Below are positions 12,283-12,886 of a stretch of DNA of 12,886 nt, one piece after another. The stretch lies in contig CAADVE010000091.1 in assembly GCA_900752425.1 (NCBI GenBank), positions 1-12,886 of the forward strand. Direction: 5' to 3'. The stretch is from an uncultured Collinsella sp. GTDB taxonomy: Bacteria; Actinomycetota; Coriobacteriia; Coriobacteriales; Coriobacteriaceae. Position numbers and translations under genes: made by a program. The notes under the pieces are model-generated. The model saw nothing but the letters and a program-made list of their open reading frames with translations, did no database searches and was not told where the DNA came from. Within the stretch, counting starts at the first letter, position 1, and each line of letters begins with the position of its first letter.

Positions 12283-12886
12283 ATGAGCACGTACGCAATT
12301 AAGGCTGACAAGTTCTTCTTGCCGGCAGGTCCGCAACTGGGCGGCTATCTTATGGTCGAGGATGGCGTCTTTGGCGCCTGGCAGGCCGACGAGCCCTCTT
12401 GCGAGATTAAGGACTACACGGGATCGTGGATCGCACCGGGCATGGTCGATACTCACATCCATGGTTTCTACAACCACTCAACTACCGATAACGATCCCGA
12501 GGGCATCGATATCAGCTCGACCGAGCTCGCCCGTCGCGGCACCACCAGCTGGCTGCCCACGACGTTCACCGATGGCGTCGAGCAGATCAAGGACGCCTGC
12601 GCCGCCATCGCCCAGGCCGACGAGGGCCGCGGCCCCGACTTCTGCGGTGCACGCATTCAGGGCATCTACCTGGAGGGCCCCTTCTTTACCATGAAGCACG
12701 TGGGCGCGCAGAACCCCGCTTATCTTATCGATCCCTCCGAGGAGGTCTTCGACCGGTGGCAGGAGGCCGCGGGCGGTCGCATCGTCAAGAGCGCCATGGC
12801 GGCCGAGCGCGACGGTGCCGCCGCCTACGCCGCGGCTCTGAGCGCAAAGGGCGTCGCGACCTGCATCGGCCACCCCCCCGCCACCC
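12283..12886 (+). CDS. N-acetylhexosamine-6-phosphate deacetylase, NagA/AgaA type (3' partial)
   Basis: The frame is open from the ATG at 12283 to the window end, giving 201 of an expected 370-400 residues. RBS AAGGAG (12272-12277) supports the start. This is an amidohydrolase-superfamily enzyme that removes acetate from GlcNAc-6-P or GalNAc-6-P. Visible motifs are the metal-binding WIAPGMVDTHIHG (49-61; His58 and His60), RRGTTSWLPTTFTD (84-97), the LEGPFF loop with metal ligand Glu131, the KHVGAQNP stretch (138-145) and the MAAERDGA segment matching the family's APE region. The next metal histidine (His197) is in GHPPAT, where the family usually has GHS/GHT-x-AT; see the finding on the C-run. 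Next to agaS and the PTS, a GalNAc-6-P deacetylase (AgaA) role is most likely, but NagA function is possible. Confidence 0.9.
   Translation, partial: MSTYAIKADKFFLPAGPQLGGYLMVEDGVFGAWQADEPSCEIKDYTGSWIAPGMVDTHIHGFYNHSTTDNDPEGIDISSTELARRGTTSWLPTTFTDGVEQIKDACAAIAQADEGRGPDFCGARIQGIYLEGPFFTMKHVGAQNPAYLIDPSEEVFDRWQEAAGGRIVKSAMAAERDGAAAYAAALSAKGVATCIGHPPAT

Noticed and set aside
1..12886. Search for tRNA/rRNA genes, insertion sequences, integrases or attachment sites
   Set aside because: No tRNA-like cloverleaf, transposase, integrase or flanking target duplication was seen; the window looks like stable chromosomal DNA.

Overview
The window looks like chromosomal DNA from a high-GC, gut-type actinobacterium of the class Coriobacteriia; Collinsella or a close relative is my best guess. 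That rests on the GC-rich codon use, purine-rich Shine-Dalgarno sites, the mannose-family PTS and the amino-sugar gene content. It is an inference; no ribosomal or other marker gene is present.

Left part (1-3834, + strand): the C-terminal half of a DegV-family lipid-binding protein is followed by a tightly spaced likely operon. It encodes a 3-hydroxyisobutyrate-dehydrogenase-family oxidoreductase with an unusual His/Cys-repeat tail, a small membrane protein, a HEAT-repeat-like protein and an NAD-type isocitrate dehydrogenase. A hairpin at 3894-3922 closes it. Next comes a single-gene unit (3961-5055) for a membrane-anchored protein with a long acidic cytoplasmic N-terminus and a SurA-N-like extracytoplasmic part, closed by a strong terminator. 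Convergent to it on the - strand is a two-gene unit, a DUF2975 membrane protein followed by a YozG-like XRE regulator.

Middle (6058-6760): about 700 nt of AT-rich non-coding DNA between divergent units. It holds a likely - strand promoter, a dense set of palindromes built from ACCG/CGGT or AAA-CG-TTT motifs, an extended -10 element, GntR-type operator sites, and a leader that can fold over the first PTS ribosome binding site.

Right part (6761-12886, + strand): an amino-sugar uptake and catabolism locus. It encodes mannose-family PTS EIIA, a YajC-like protein, EIIB, EIIC and an EIID with a large hydrophilic insertion, then a GntR/UTRA regulator, an AgaS-type SIS-domain isomerase/deaminase and the start of a NagA/AgaA-type N-acetylhexosamine-6-phosphate deacetylase. 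The likely scheme is that the PTS imports and phosphorylates GalNAc (or a related amino sugar), the deacetylase removes the acetyl group, and AgaS converts the amino-sugar phosphate to a ketose phosphate. An identical 13-bp site (TGGTTACTACCAG) lies in front of both the PTS operon and agaS and is the probable operator of the GntR protein. Strong terminators after EIID and after agaS split the locus into separate transcription units. The most unusual items are the metal-binding-like tail, the YajC-like gene inside the PTS operon, the EIID insertion and the palindrome-rich control region. I do not see an entirely new multi-gene system.
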